Source of the DNA: Helopsaltes ochotensis
Lineage: Eukaryota; Chordata; Aves; Passeriformes; Locustellidae
Reading direction: 5' to 3'
DNA: 64,000 bases
Assembly: GCA_013400155.1 (NCBI GenBank)
Contig: VXBM01000023.1
Span: 1,069,511 to 1,133,510 of the forward strand
This document shows positions 11,601 through 22,700 of this stretch, piece after piece (the stretch's first letter is position 1; each line of letters starts with the position of its first letter). The notes below the pieces were generated by a model. That model did not search any database. It saw nothing but the letters and a program-made list of their open reading frames with translations, and was not told the origin of the DNA. The translations under genes and the position numbers were made by a program.

Positions 11601-14169
11601 GGTGAGAACTACAAAACTGTCACTGGGCTAAGAGGCTTAGCAGAGAAGCTAGACTGGGTTGTAAGGATGACTTTCTAAACACTGAGAGCAGCTTACCTGA
11701 ATGACATGAAAGCCTGTCAGTGACTGAGGTAAATGAGAAGCTTGACATGAAGATTTGAGACTTCAAGGTGTTGCATTTCAGCAGCCTGAATGCCAGAACG
11801 TCAAGACTTAACAATCCACTCAAGCACAGATTCAGTGATTAGCTGAGCTTAGATGAAACTTTCTAGTGGATAGGATCCATGGACCAAAGCACACTGGGTT
11901 CAAGAGAGCAAGCTCCCACTGAAATTGTAAATGAAACATGGGCAGCTGGCTTTGTTTCAGGACAGTGCCTGCCAGGAGAAAACCCTCATTCCCTCCGACC
12001 TGTCCATCATCCCATGGTGCAGACAGCAGTAAGCTGTGGGCAAGGCGCAGTGTCCCTGGAATGAATGAATGTCCAACAGCTCTGTATTCCAGGAATTATT
12101 GTTTACTGCTTAAATCCTTACAAAAGAAAAACTGGTCCCTTTTTTTTTATTTCAGCCTAAGTCTTGCCTGTGTTGCTCCTGAGCTGCCTGGCAGGAGGTC
12201 AGCTCTTTCAAAGATGTTTCTCACATCCCTCCTGACCAGCCCTAAATTCAAGATCTAGAACAAGAACTGTGTGCCATGACCAAGTGGCACACTCAGTGAG
12301 AAAACTCTCATTTCAGGGCAGGCAGGACAGCTAAACAGAGTATACATCCCACTCCTAGAGAATAATGTGATTTAGTGGACAAACAGCTAGACATTATGGT
12401 TAGGTTTTACAGCTGCTAAATGTGTTAGTCCTTAAACAAATATCGAATGGGACTTTAGCCTTCGCTATTTTGAAACATCAGGCTTCAGAGGACAGTAATT
12501 ATCTTATAACATCTAGCATTGTGTCTTCAGGATAAGGGATATTATTTTAAAAAGTCAAAACAGAGTTCATCCCTGATGTATTAAGCCTCATTCAGTTTGT
12601 AGTTTTGCATTTTCCTCTGTACTGAATTCCTCCTCCTTTTCACTCTGCCTCTGGTATCCCAGCTGTTCACATTTCCTTTGCTCAGGCTTCATGAAATGAG
12701 CCCATGATGCAGATTTTGGTGAAACCAAGAGAATTTGCAATTAACTCCACCTTTTTCAGAGAAAATATTATGTCTGTCTTGAACTGTGCTTTGTGTAGCA
12801 GCATGGCACAGTTCCTGTAATCATGTCCTACCAGCTTGTTGAAACCCTATTTTTATACCAACTGTATCCCTACAGATCTCCCACAGGAAACAAAAGATGC
12901 TCATTATCATCACAGTTGGGCTGTCCTGAACCCCTCCTTAAAAATCAAAGCAATTCAGTTATTCTTTTTTACTCTTCATTTTTACCCATTTCTGTATTGC
13001 TGGTTTTATCTGGAGTACAATATGGTCATTCAAATACGGGTCAGGGTTAAGAATTGCTCTGGCTTTATTTCTTGCAAAATATTGAAACACTTCACTAGGT
13101 TTTGGCACCGTGTTATTTCCTTTTGAAGAAAGAATTTGTTTTTCTTCCAGCTGTACCTAATATCTTCTTACCTTGTACGTGTCACACCCTGAGTGGCTTT
13201 AACTCACTAAGAGAGCAGACACCACGCCAGAAATTAGGATCACATCCTGCCAAGCTAATGATTCATACAGTTCATACTAGAGAGTTTGGTGGGCAACAAG
13301 AATGAGCTCAAAGGGCCAGGAGAAGGAAAGATAAGCTCACAGGATGAGGGCAAGTGGAGAGGTAAAGAAAGACAAGGGCGTGAGGAAGACAATCCCTTCC
13401 TTTAAGCAGGAAAGGCTGTGTGGGCTCAGCTGACCATGTACCAAGACCTGGTTTCACCCATGGCAGAGCAAATTCAGCATCTCCTTCTGGATGCATGGTT
13501 CATTTGGAAAAGCTATTATTTTTCAAGGGGAAAATATATTTTTTTTAATTTCTGAGATGCTATTAGAGACAAACAGCAGTCTTACCTGCACACCCCTTTT
13601 CGCACTTCCTTCTTGCAGAGTCAGAGGCTGTTCTTGTTTACAGGGGGCATCTGAGAGAGACTCTGAGGTCTGTGTGTAAAATCAGTTTAGCACATATAAC
13701 TGGTCAGACTTCTTTACGCTCTAATTGCAATTCTTTTTTGTATAACTGGGGAAGTAAAATGCCTCTACTTCAATAAAACTCTGCTTCTCACACTCGGTCC
13801 TCCAAGGTTTAAATTTATTGTGTGTACTTTGTTCCTACCCAGGCTTCTCCTCAACACCCCAAGTTGTCTATTACTGTGTATAAAAATGATCTGTGTTGAC
13901 ACAGGACTGAGTGAGCACTTTGCATTATCAGCACCAGCATTTGCCTTTGTGCTTTATTTCATGCAACAAAAGCGTAATTCACAGCAAGGTGATTTCTTGC
14001 AAGGTTTTTCACTGACAATTCTTCTAAAAAGAGATGCTGCTCGAGAAGACAGAGAAGTGTGTTTCTTCAACCCATTCAGCAAAGTTACTGAGGAAATCAC
14101 TCAAGGTTTCCATGCTACTGCTATGACCCAAGGTGCATGTTGCAGTTCCTGGGCTCCTGGTCCCACTGG
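5661..14169. other. Unique non-coding DNA with enhancer-like blocks
   Basis: No recognisable gene. A T-run follows at about 5728-5739. The longest frames (7927-8355 plus, 8668-9102 minus, 13820-14179 plus) have no known domain. The first contains a signal-peptide-like start and clustered cysteines and is described among the findings. Blocks at about 10590-10760 and 11060-11260 are rich in homeodomain-type TAAT/ATTA words and look like conserved non-coding elements, which cannot be tested without alignment. A minus-strand donor-like site (CAG|GTAAGA, read on minus) lies at about 13584-13589. Confidence 0.5.
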
Positions 14170-15305
14170 TATTTCATGAAAGAAAATGAAATCTTGCTAA
14201 TTCAATAAGTAATTTTTTTTTGGCAGGTTTGGTTCACTTTGCTGCATTTCATGTCATTCCATTCCATTTAACTGTTGTCACTTAATCTCAGAATTTTTTT
14301 AAAATTTCATTTGCCATTTATTTCATCATAATTCCTCTCCTGCATGTTCTGTTCACTTCATTCCCTGATTTCAAGATTTTATTTCCTTTCATGAAATAAA
14401 GACTTTTCATTTCATGAAAGGAAATGAAATCTCGCTATTTCTATATTATTTCTGCAAGTTTCAGTTCATTTCACTGCACTTCATGTCATCCCATTCCATT
14501 TAATTCTTTTAATTACATTTCATATTTTTCTTTTCTTTTTTTTTGAATCGCATTTCATTTCATCATAACTTATCCTCTGTGTGTTCATTTTGCTTTGTTC
14601 CCCAATTATAAGATTTCAACGAATGTCATTTCAGCAATATTTGGAACTTTTAATGGCACTTCATGTCATCTCATTCCATTTAAATGTTTTCACTTCATTT
14701 CAGAATTTTCTTTTTTTCTTTTTGATTGCTTTTCTTCGTAATTTCTCTCCTATGTGTTTGGCTCAGTTCGTTCCCTGATTTTAAGATTTCATTTTCTTTC
14801 ATGAAAGGAAGATTGAAATGGAAAGGAAGTGACATCTCAAATTCAGAGAACAAACTGGAATGAACAGACTGGACAGGACATATGATGGAAGGAAACACAA
14901 TTTAAAAAGTAAATGAAATCTCACAAATTCAACGAGTATCACTGCGGCCAGTTTTGGTCCATTTCACCGCACTTCATGTCATCCCATTCCATTTAATTAT
15001 TTTCACTTCATTTCAGAATTTTGGGGTGTTTTTCAATTGCAATTTATTTCATCATAATACATTTCCAGTGTGTTTATTTCACTTTGTTCCCTGATTTTGA
15101 GATTTCATTCAGTATCATTTGGGCAATTTATGGTCCTCGCATTTCAATTCATGTCATCCCACTCCATTTAAATATTTTTACTTAATTTCAGAATATTTTT
15201 TTTATTTCAGAATATTTTTAATTGAAATTAATTTCATCATTATTCCTCCTCTGTCTGTTCGTTTCACTTCATTCCCTGATTTCAAGATTTCATTTTTTTT
15301 CATGA
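14170..15305 (+). repeat. Diverged T-rich tandem array, about 175-235 bp unit
   Basis: The word TCATGTCAT recurs at 14249, 14481, 14661, 14974 and 15149, each time followed by a CCATTCCATTTAA-like string, so spacings are 232, 180, 313 and 175 bases. Each unit goes on to a CACTTCATTTCAGAATTTT segment, then CATCATAATTCCTCTCC, GTTC...TTCATTCCCTGATT and AAGATTTCATTT. Some units also have a TTTCATGAAAGGAAATGAAATCTCGCT block. Units lacking that block are the 175-180 bp ones. The 313-bp spacing comes from an inverted segment at about 14808-14905. The copies differ by many substitutions and indels, so the array is old. I do not recognise the satellite family. Confidence 0.85.
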
Positions 15306-15937
15306 ATCATAATTGCAGTGGGGAACTACCCCTCTTTTCATGGTTCTGGGGGCCGCGGCAATAAGCTGCAGTGTTTCATCTGAGCTCTCTGAGATCACCA
15401 CCAGCTTCTGACCTGCCCTGCCTTTCCTGCAGCCTACCTACCTGTGTGCACCAAGCTCACTGGTCCTCACCAGCCCACGCCATGCCCCCCGAAGCTGGGA
15501 TGTGCTTGTTGTGCACTGTTCTCCCTTCTGCAGCAGCAGTCTTTCCACTGCTGCTGGCTGAGCGGTTTTTAATTATCCTCTTTGGACTTCTGTGCACCAT
15601 AATCAACGGCTAATTGCAAACAATCAGACAAATTGGTGATCTAGGGAAGTAGAGAAGAGTGACAGAGGGGAGCAGGGACTAAAGCAGGAGCCGACTCCGG
15701 TGATAGGCATGGCTGACGGCAAACAGCTGTTTGGAGGAGAGAGGGCTCAGTGGAAGAGGGGCTGCAGTGAAAACCAAAGCATCTCTTCTTTCCTCCGTCC
15801 CTGAAGCATCTTCACTTTGCAGCTCACTTCTGGCTTGTAAGACAATACAGCTTGGTTTTTCTGGCAGCATTGTTAGGTCCCACTAGTCTGTGGAAAAAAC
15901 AACACATTGGAGGATGGCAAACAAGGAGACTTAGAAG
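15306..15937. other. Unique non-coding DNA
   Basis: No gene recognised. A strong acceptor-like tract (CTGCCTTTCCTGCAG) ends at about 15431, and one frame after it stays open for about 43 codons, but no donor follows. The stretch 15560-15650 has TTAATTATCC and GGCTAATTGC words and looks like unique regulatory DNA rather than a repeat. Confidence 0.45.
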
Positions 15938-16096
15938 TCACAGTACCAGCCTTACAGAGTTCAAGAAGTGTTTGGACAATGCTCTCGGCACATGGTGTGA
16001 TTCTTGGGGCTGTCCTGTGCAGGGCCAGGAGCTGGACTTCAGTGATATCTGTGGGTCCCTTCCAACTCAGGGTAGTCTATTGATTGTATTATAAGG
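15938..16096 (+). mobile_element. CR1 LINE 3' end
   Basis: A sense-strand CR1 tail. Recognisable landmarks are TTCAAGAAGTGTTTGGACAA, GCACATGGTGTGATTCTTGG, CCTGTGCAGGGCCAGGAG, TGGACTTCAGTGAT and GGGTCCCTTCCAACTCAGG. The terminal repeat has decayed to CTATTGATTGTATTATA. The copy is truncated at the 5' end. It belongs to a different CR1 subfamily from the copy at 2061-2312, judging by the GTTTGGACAA...CACATGGTG block. Confidence 0.9.
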
Positions 16097-16339
16097 TGGC
16101 AGCAACACTGCTATTTTCCCTGTAGTTACCCAGATGTTCCCTAGCATCTCAGAAGAGTCCTGCCGGGCTCTAGGTAAGCTCCAGGAAGGCCTCGAAGAGG
16201 TGGCCCCAGCATGTGGCCCAGTCCCAGCCACAGAACAATCTTTCCAGAAGGACAAGACAAGCACAGGGAAGAGCTGCTGAGCCTAAAACTGGTATTTTAC
16301 CCTAAGGGCCACAAGGGCTGCCATGTTTTAGGTTATTTA

Positions 16340-16690
16340 CAGTTCGACGCCACCATTAGCAACGAAAGGCAACCGCGGGGTTTGCGTCCGCTCCGTTTGC
16401 ATCACTTTCCGGTTGCCATATTCCTGGGCGGGGTGGGATATTTCTTTTTCAATTAGTGAGGGAGCGCTCACTTCTTCCGAAATCACGACGGCTTCCTCAG
16501 GGGCCGCCCGTTCCGACCCCTGAGGGCTGCCAGAGCTGTCCCGCCCTTGGCGAGGCGGGAAGGGCGGCGGGAGCGGCGCCGCACCGCGCCGGCAGGGGGC
16601 AGCACTGCCCCTCCCCGGGCCGCGCTCCCGGCGCTCCCTCAGTCCCAGCCCCGCTCCCGCCGCCTGCCCTTGCGCTGCTTTCCCGGCGTC
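16340..16690. promoter_or_regulatory. CpG island, possible promoter
   Basis: About 350 bases with roughly 39 CpG dinucleotides by hand count, in a window where CpG is otherwise rare. Composition is strongly GC-rich at 16500-16690 (runs of GGCGG, CCGCC, CCCGGC). Promoter-type words include an ETS-like CCGGAA (minus), a GTTGCCAT half X-box at about 16413, an ATGCAAAC octamer-like word (minus) and several GC boxes. No coding exon beside it is convincing in either direction. A minus-strand frame crosses the island (16337-16783), but it runs through the neighbouring poly-A and is probably compositional. A TATA-like GCTATAAATC lies downstream at about 16801. The direction of any transcript is unclear, so it may be a promoter of an lncRNA, a distant gene, or an orphan island. 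Confidence 0.65.
16585..16605 (+). promoter_or_regulatory. CTCF-type binding site in the CpG island
   Basis: The sequence GCGCCGGCAGGGGGCAGCAC matches the core CTCF pattern closely: CC, two bases, AG, GGGGC, then AGC. CTCF is the vertebrate insulator and loop-anchor protein, and motif orientation decides which loops it anchors. Here the motif reads on plus. The match is by eye, without a weight-matrix score. Being inside a CpG island, its occupancy may depend on methylation. Confidence 0.5.
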
Positions 16691-16702
16691 TGAAATATTA
16701 AT

Positions 16703-16722
16703 TAAGGGAAGGGGAAAGGGGG

Positions 16723-16754
<32 letters not shown>

Positions 16755-16763
16755 AAAAAAAAA
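16703..16763 (+). repeat. A-rich low-complexity tract
   Basis: A purine stretch GGGAAGGGGAAAGGGGG leads into a 30-base A-run (16723-16752), one G, then about ten more As. It sits at the downstream edge of the CpG island. No retroposed gene precedes it, so it is more likely a simple repeat than a retroposon tail. Confidence 0.8.
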
Positions 16764-19700
16764 TCCCTTTTACAATGCGCCACTATATTAAACTTACAGC
16801 GCTATAAATCGGCACCGTAAAACTGTAACTCAGGGGCTGGGTGTTAGACAAACCTGACACGCTGCTGGGGGAACGGCAGAGATCTTAACAAACTGCATCG
16901 TATACAAGTTTCTGCAATGTGCATAAAACTTACTACTTTGTACCCCTATTAGCTGGTTTTTACAACGTTTTCAGGGACCAAAAAATAAAAATGGCAAGCA
17001 ATAGAAACAAGCAAATCAATTCAGAAAAATAAAAGTCGACGTGAGCTTGCATCCAAGAAGTGAGTGACGGTTCAGCCTGTTTTATTTGTTTGTTTGCCTA
17101 TCTGAGGTGGTTTGAGAAATCTGGGTTAATTTAAAAATATTTTCCTTCCAGTTTCTTTCATTGTTTTGCTTCCCACAGGTCAGGATAGACACTGCTAGAT
17201 AATGAAGGCACGGTAAAATGGGTTATTCTTAAACATATTTACAGTCTGATCTCCAGATTTCTACACCTCAAACGAAAATCAGCTGATTTGATCCCTACTG
17301 CTTTTTTATGATCACAGATGATCTCAAAGGATGTATTCTCCCCATCCCTCAGTGGAAAAAAAGTTTCTCCTGGTTTGTCCTTTTGTTTTGACCTTCAAAG
17401 CCTTATCTCTTGTCTTTCTCCTCTTCACTAGAGGAACCCTTACAAGAACTTTTGAAAGCATAAATAGTCATGTCATTATAAAGCAATAACTTGGGCTGCA
17501 GCTCTCCTTCCTGGGGAAAGGTGAGCAAGGGTGTGCAGCTCGTTAGCCTCCTTTCTGAGAGAGGGAAGGGAGAGCTGCGCTACATTTTGAAGTTTCATGC
17601 GAAATCACAAATCAGGTCCCTTGGCAAAGAGGGGAAGCAAACACCAAATATGCTGAAGTGAGTAACTACCTTGAGTGAAGAGAATCCTTTAATGTGAGCA
17701 CGGTGTAGGTAATGCAGTATTTATTTACCGCAGAAAAACTGTAAAGAGCACAGCATTGATTTCTTGGTTTTTCTTTTTCAGGTTGGTTTCATGGGGCTTG
17801 GTCTATTGGGAGGATTTTCTGAGAAGCATCTGAATAGCTCATAGCTGGATGGCTTCAACCCGAGTGAGGTTTGTCACTCGCAGTATTCCTGGAATGACAC
17901 AGGGCTTCTGGCTGGAGTCAGGCCAGGACATTAAATGAAACTGCTTTTGTGGCACTTCTGCATTTGATACATAGAGGACAGATTTCCAGCTGTATCTCTC
18001 TGCAGCATTTGACTCTTGAGCATGAAACCCTTCATGTCCCTGCTGAGGAGGGGATTTGCAGTCTGGTGGTAATGGTTCAGTGGAACATATCCAGTTACTA
18101 GAGATGAAAACGTATGCCACTACTACTGATGCCTGGATGTGGTGCTGCCCCACTAAGACCTGTTCTTTTCCCCCCTTTTGCTGACCCAATTGAATACCAA
18201 GTCATTGGGGTCTGGGAGACATTGCTGCAGCCCAGAACACTTCAATAGCTCATGCTGGTTGTGCTATTCCTTTCTCTCATGTTTTAAAATAATATATAGT
18301 CAAGTTCAAAGTCTCAGTCCTTGAGAGCCTTAGTAGTCTGGATCAAAGTAGCTAAAAAAGTAACCTTATTAGCACCATCTGATTTATATGAGAGTCTTGC
18401 CATTTTCCATTGCAGCAAAAGGAAAGAAGTGGCCCTCTGATACCTTCCTCCAGTAGTTTCAAGCATTGCCGAGTGTCTCTCTGAAATGTGGGAAAAAATA
18501 ATCTTACCTGAGACGATTAGCACTTCCCTTACTGAGAGTACCAGCATGTACAGATTTCTTTGCACTTCACACGAACAGGGGATGTTCATTCCCTCTGGAG
18601 CATGTGTCCCTCCAGACAAGCACAGGGCAACACAGTGTTTCACCAACAGAATGGTGATGGCTCCTCAGAACGATGCCAGGAGTGACTGGTTTTCTGTGCA
18701 GTCTATAATGTCTCTCCCTCAGTCTTTTCATGCACACACATTCCCCACATACATAATGCTTATCTTTAATTTTCTGTGCGTCCAAACCATACAATATCTA
18801 AAGAGGGTTAAAAATATCAAATTAATTCAGAAGACAGAGGTGAAAAGAATCATTCTGAGATATTCACAGGGTTGTTAGTAGTAACAAGAGAGACAGTTTC
18901 TGTCTTTTTTTGATACTGAAGTTAATTGCAGGCATCTAGGGTTTAAAGACCTTGTGTTATTGATGGAGGTATGTTAGCAAAAGGAGGGACTCTCACATTA
19001 AACTGAAATTTAGCATGTACAGTAGGTTGTCAAGAGAAAAAAAATAAGAACAAAGGAGACTGCTATTATCTTTTATTATTATCTTTTAATTCCCCCCATT
19101 TTCCTTCTGCATGCTCTCTCTCTGTCAGCCTTCTCCCTTTCAATAATTACAATAATCAACTTACAATGATAACAGAAATAATCTCCTGCAAGATAACTAA
19201 ACAAACCATGTTATCTGTACTGAACTGCGCTTACTTACAGTAGGTACATCACTTATGGAAAAGCCAATAAAATTTTAATTAAAAAAGCATGTATGTTGTC
19301 AGTTAAGATGCAAAGAGGGTGTGCAAACACATTCAAAGTGATCCATAAATTGCTTGGTATTTGATAGAACACGGAGGAGGGCAAACCCACCCCAAACAGA
19401 ATGAAACAAAACTAAAGCCCACCAGGCTTGAGGAGCTCTATTTATGTGGTTCTATACAGAGCACTGATTGCTTGGGAATTCAAAAACAGGGGGAGGGGAG
19501 AATCCTCCCTTGAGCAACGATCACATCCACCCACCTCCACCGGTGCTGGGAGCAAGTGAGCAGAAGTTAATTAAAGATTTTGCATCTCCCCACTGCAGCA
19601 CTGTATTGATAGCTCTGGATCCTGAGATAAACTACAGCTCTCCCACACTGTACCGCTAATACGCTAATACGCCTTCAACCTTGCCCTGGAAGCACCACCT

Positions 19701-22700
19701 CGGGGGATCAGATGTTTGCTTTCCCTGGTGTACTTGAGGCTTGGCCTTTCTACTAGGACTGAAACGAGGAGGACTGATGAATGCCAGCCCATAGGTAGGT
19801 GCATCTGTCAGAGGAGCAGGACTGTAGGTAATTATCCAGTCATGAGTCACCATGGCTTCAGAGGATTCCAGTCCTCTGTTGGTTGTTTGCTCTAAGCATA
19901 GGAAGACTGTTTCACATAAAGGCTACTTGGAATAGAAGAATTTCTGTACAGGTACTGTGAATGTGAAACAGTTCTCAGCTGACTAAAACGGAAGGTTTGC
20001 TGGAGCAAATTCTGACATGAAGGAAGTCCTCGACACCACGCAATGGCCTGAGTTTGTCCTGCTCTTCTGAGTCGTTCTTTTTGTGGATTTGGTGTGGATG
20101 CTGGCATGGTCTTTTCATGACCTTTGTGCTCCTATGGAAGGCTGGGAACAGTGGCTTCAGGAGTCCCTTTGAAGACAGAAGTGCATATCCTTCACCCAGA
20201 TTTTTTTTCTCTGAGCTCTTGCTCGAGGGCATCACTGGGAGGAAATCTCGGCAGTGATATGATCAGCATGGATCAACAGCTGTGCTTTGCACTGCTCTTG
20301 CTGGGTGAGTGGGCAACAATTCCTGGGATTGCATTTAGCGCAGAAGGCATATTTGATATAGCATAATATGTGAGGACATCCCGAGACAGTGTCTGAAATT
20401 CCTTCCTCTTGGTTCAACCTTCAGGTGCAGCTGTAATGGGCAGACATTACCTGCACAGGCTGCCCAGGAGAGCCCTTGCATGTGGAGAAAAGCAAGGCTG
20501 TGAGGTGGAAGGACCTATTCCCTCAGGGAGCACATTGGTGTGGTACACCTGCCATTGCAGGACACTGAGTTTTGAGGCTATTACAGAGAGATAATGCTTA
20601 CCTTTAAAGAGATATTTGGGTTGTAACCAATTACAGAACCACAGCAGCCTGGCAAGGCAGGACAGTTAGAACCCACCTCCTTTTAGGCCGGAAATTAAGG
20701 GTATTAAGGGGTATTGAAATGTATGACCAAGGTTAGAGAGGTAATGTTAGTAAGAAGGCCAAGGTTAGAATATCAGACTCACATATTCCCAGAGCCGTGC
20801 TTAACATGTGTCCCAGCCAAAGAAATTGATATTAATGACGTACTAACCCCTTTCACCTGAAGATCTCAAAATGTTTTATGTCCTGATTTGCTTTTTCTAT
20901 GCAGCTCTGTTGAAGACTGTTGGTCTTTCAGTGCAGGCTGCTCCATGCTGTACAGTGTCCGTATTGCCTTCAGGCCCCTCAGAGTGGAGATGGCTGGGGA
21001 CGAGCTGGGTGACTGTGCTACAGGAAAGCAGATGCCATTGAGGGAAGGTGTAGGAAGATGGCTGGGTATGGATTGAGATGATTTAGTATAAGCAGTGGTT
21101 CAGGTGACAAGATAAGAGTTGCACCTGGTTTAGAGGGTATCAGGATGCAACGGGATCCATACAGGAAAGGGACAGCTGGAAACAAGGCTGATGGATCGCC
21201 CCTCTTTGGGGAGAGCTGGATAGATAAGTTGTTAAAGAAGAAAACGAAAGCTCTTCCCTCAGAGAGAACATTTTTGAAATCAGAGCTCTGTGCCAGGCAC
21301 TGAAGGAGAGGCAGCTGCTGGCTGTGCAGGGTGAGGCCAGTCCAAGGTCCCACAGAGCAACCCATGAGAGGTCTGTGGGTTGGTGTGCCACACCGCATAT
21401 GGCCAGGTGCTGAGCAGGCTGAGAAGGGTGAGCAGAGCACCCTGGCACCTTACCCTGGCACCAGCATGAGTAAGGATCCTGGGAGAGCTGACAAAAGCAA
21501 AGTGGGTTTGACTTTCTTAAATCTCATGTTTAGGGACTTGAATACTGCAGAGGAGCTAGACCCTGGCAGAAGCTGAGGGAGAGGATTAAAAATGACACAT
21601 GAACTGTAATATCAGTGGCTCCACAGAGCCTGAAGGGGAAACTGAGGCATTGTGACTGGTACCCTAATGAGCCACAACAATGGGCCAGAGGATCTTTATC
21701 TCATTAGTGCTTTCTCTGACAATGAAGCAAAGCACCTTCTGGCATCCAGAAAGTCATGGCCCCTAGCCACAAGTAGACAATTGTAAACTGCTCAGAACAA
21801 TCTCCCAAAATGAAAATGGAGAGAGACGTACAAGACTGAAGCAACTGCTGCCAAAACAGGGAGGTGCATGGGACTGGCAGCTGACAGTGGAAATTGCCAT
21901 GGGTTTACTCTGAGTCCCACACAGGGGGTTTGCTTTGGGCATTCTCAAGGAAACCCCTGCATCCTGCTGTGACCTTCATGCAAGCTCTTGCATGAGGACA
22001 CTGTATGAAGTGGGGGCAGTTTCCCCTGCAGCAGCCACTGACTGGCAGCTCTAGCTTTTTTTTTCTCTCCATTTTTGATTATAGAACTGCTCTGTTATTC
22101 TAGCAGGTCTGAAATTAGATACAGGTGCAAATTAACTAAGTCACAAGTGCTTTACATTTGGTAATTTTTCTGTCAAGAGTCATGCTGAAGGGTTGCAGAG
22201 AATAATAACAGCAGCCGAGAGCCAAGTGGCTGGTCCAGGTGTGCCCGGCTGCTGTGTCTCTCTGGTAGTGGTTTGAGCCACGGGGTCTATTTTCACAACA
22301 CAGGCTGCAAAATCACCTGCTTCCAGATAGTTTTCTACCTCTGATTTTTGTCTGCCATTCCTCTCCTCTGACTGCAACTGCCTTTGAGTACTCAGCCCCC
22401 TGATTGCAGAGCTGCTGTTGTCATGGTTATGTTGTGGTCCTGGGATTTCGGAAAAACAGTAGAGGAAAAGCCTGGATCCTCCTCCTCCTCTTCTTTCTCC
22501 TCTACAGTGTAGGTCCTGTGTATTTTCCAGATGAAGGGAGAAAGTCTGTCAGTGTGCCCAGCTGTGACAGGTAGGTGAAGGAATCCAGCTCCATCTGCCA
22601 CCAAAGAGGTGCACAAGCATCTGCTGCCCCTCCTCAACACCATGGCCACCTCTCTGCAACTTGCAAGAGATGAGTGGTTGTGGGGGCAGCAGGGCTAATC

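Noticed and set aside
16337..16783. 148-codon minus-strand frame through the CpG island
   Set aside because: It starts in the A/T-run (a poly-Phe stretch) and follows GC-rich composition with no family features; likely an artefact of CpG-island base use.
20630..20700. Possible degraded antisense CR1 tail (ATTACAGAACCACAG)
   Set aside because: Only the terminal-repeat-like words agree; none of the internal CR1 landmarks follow.
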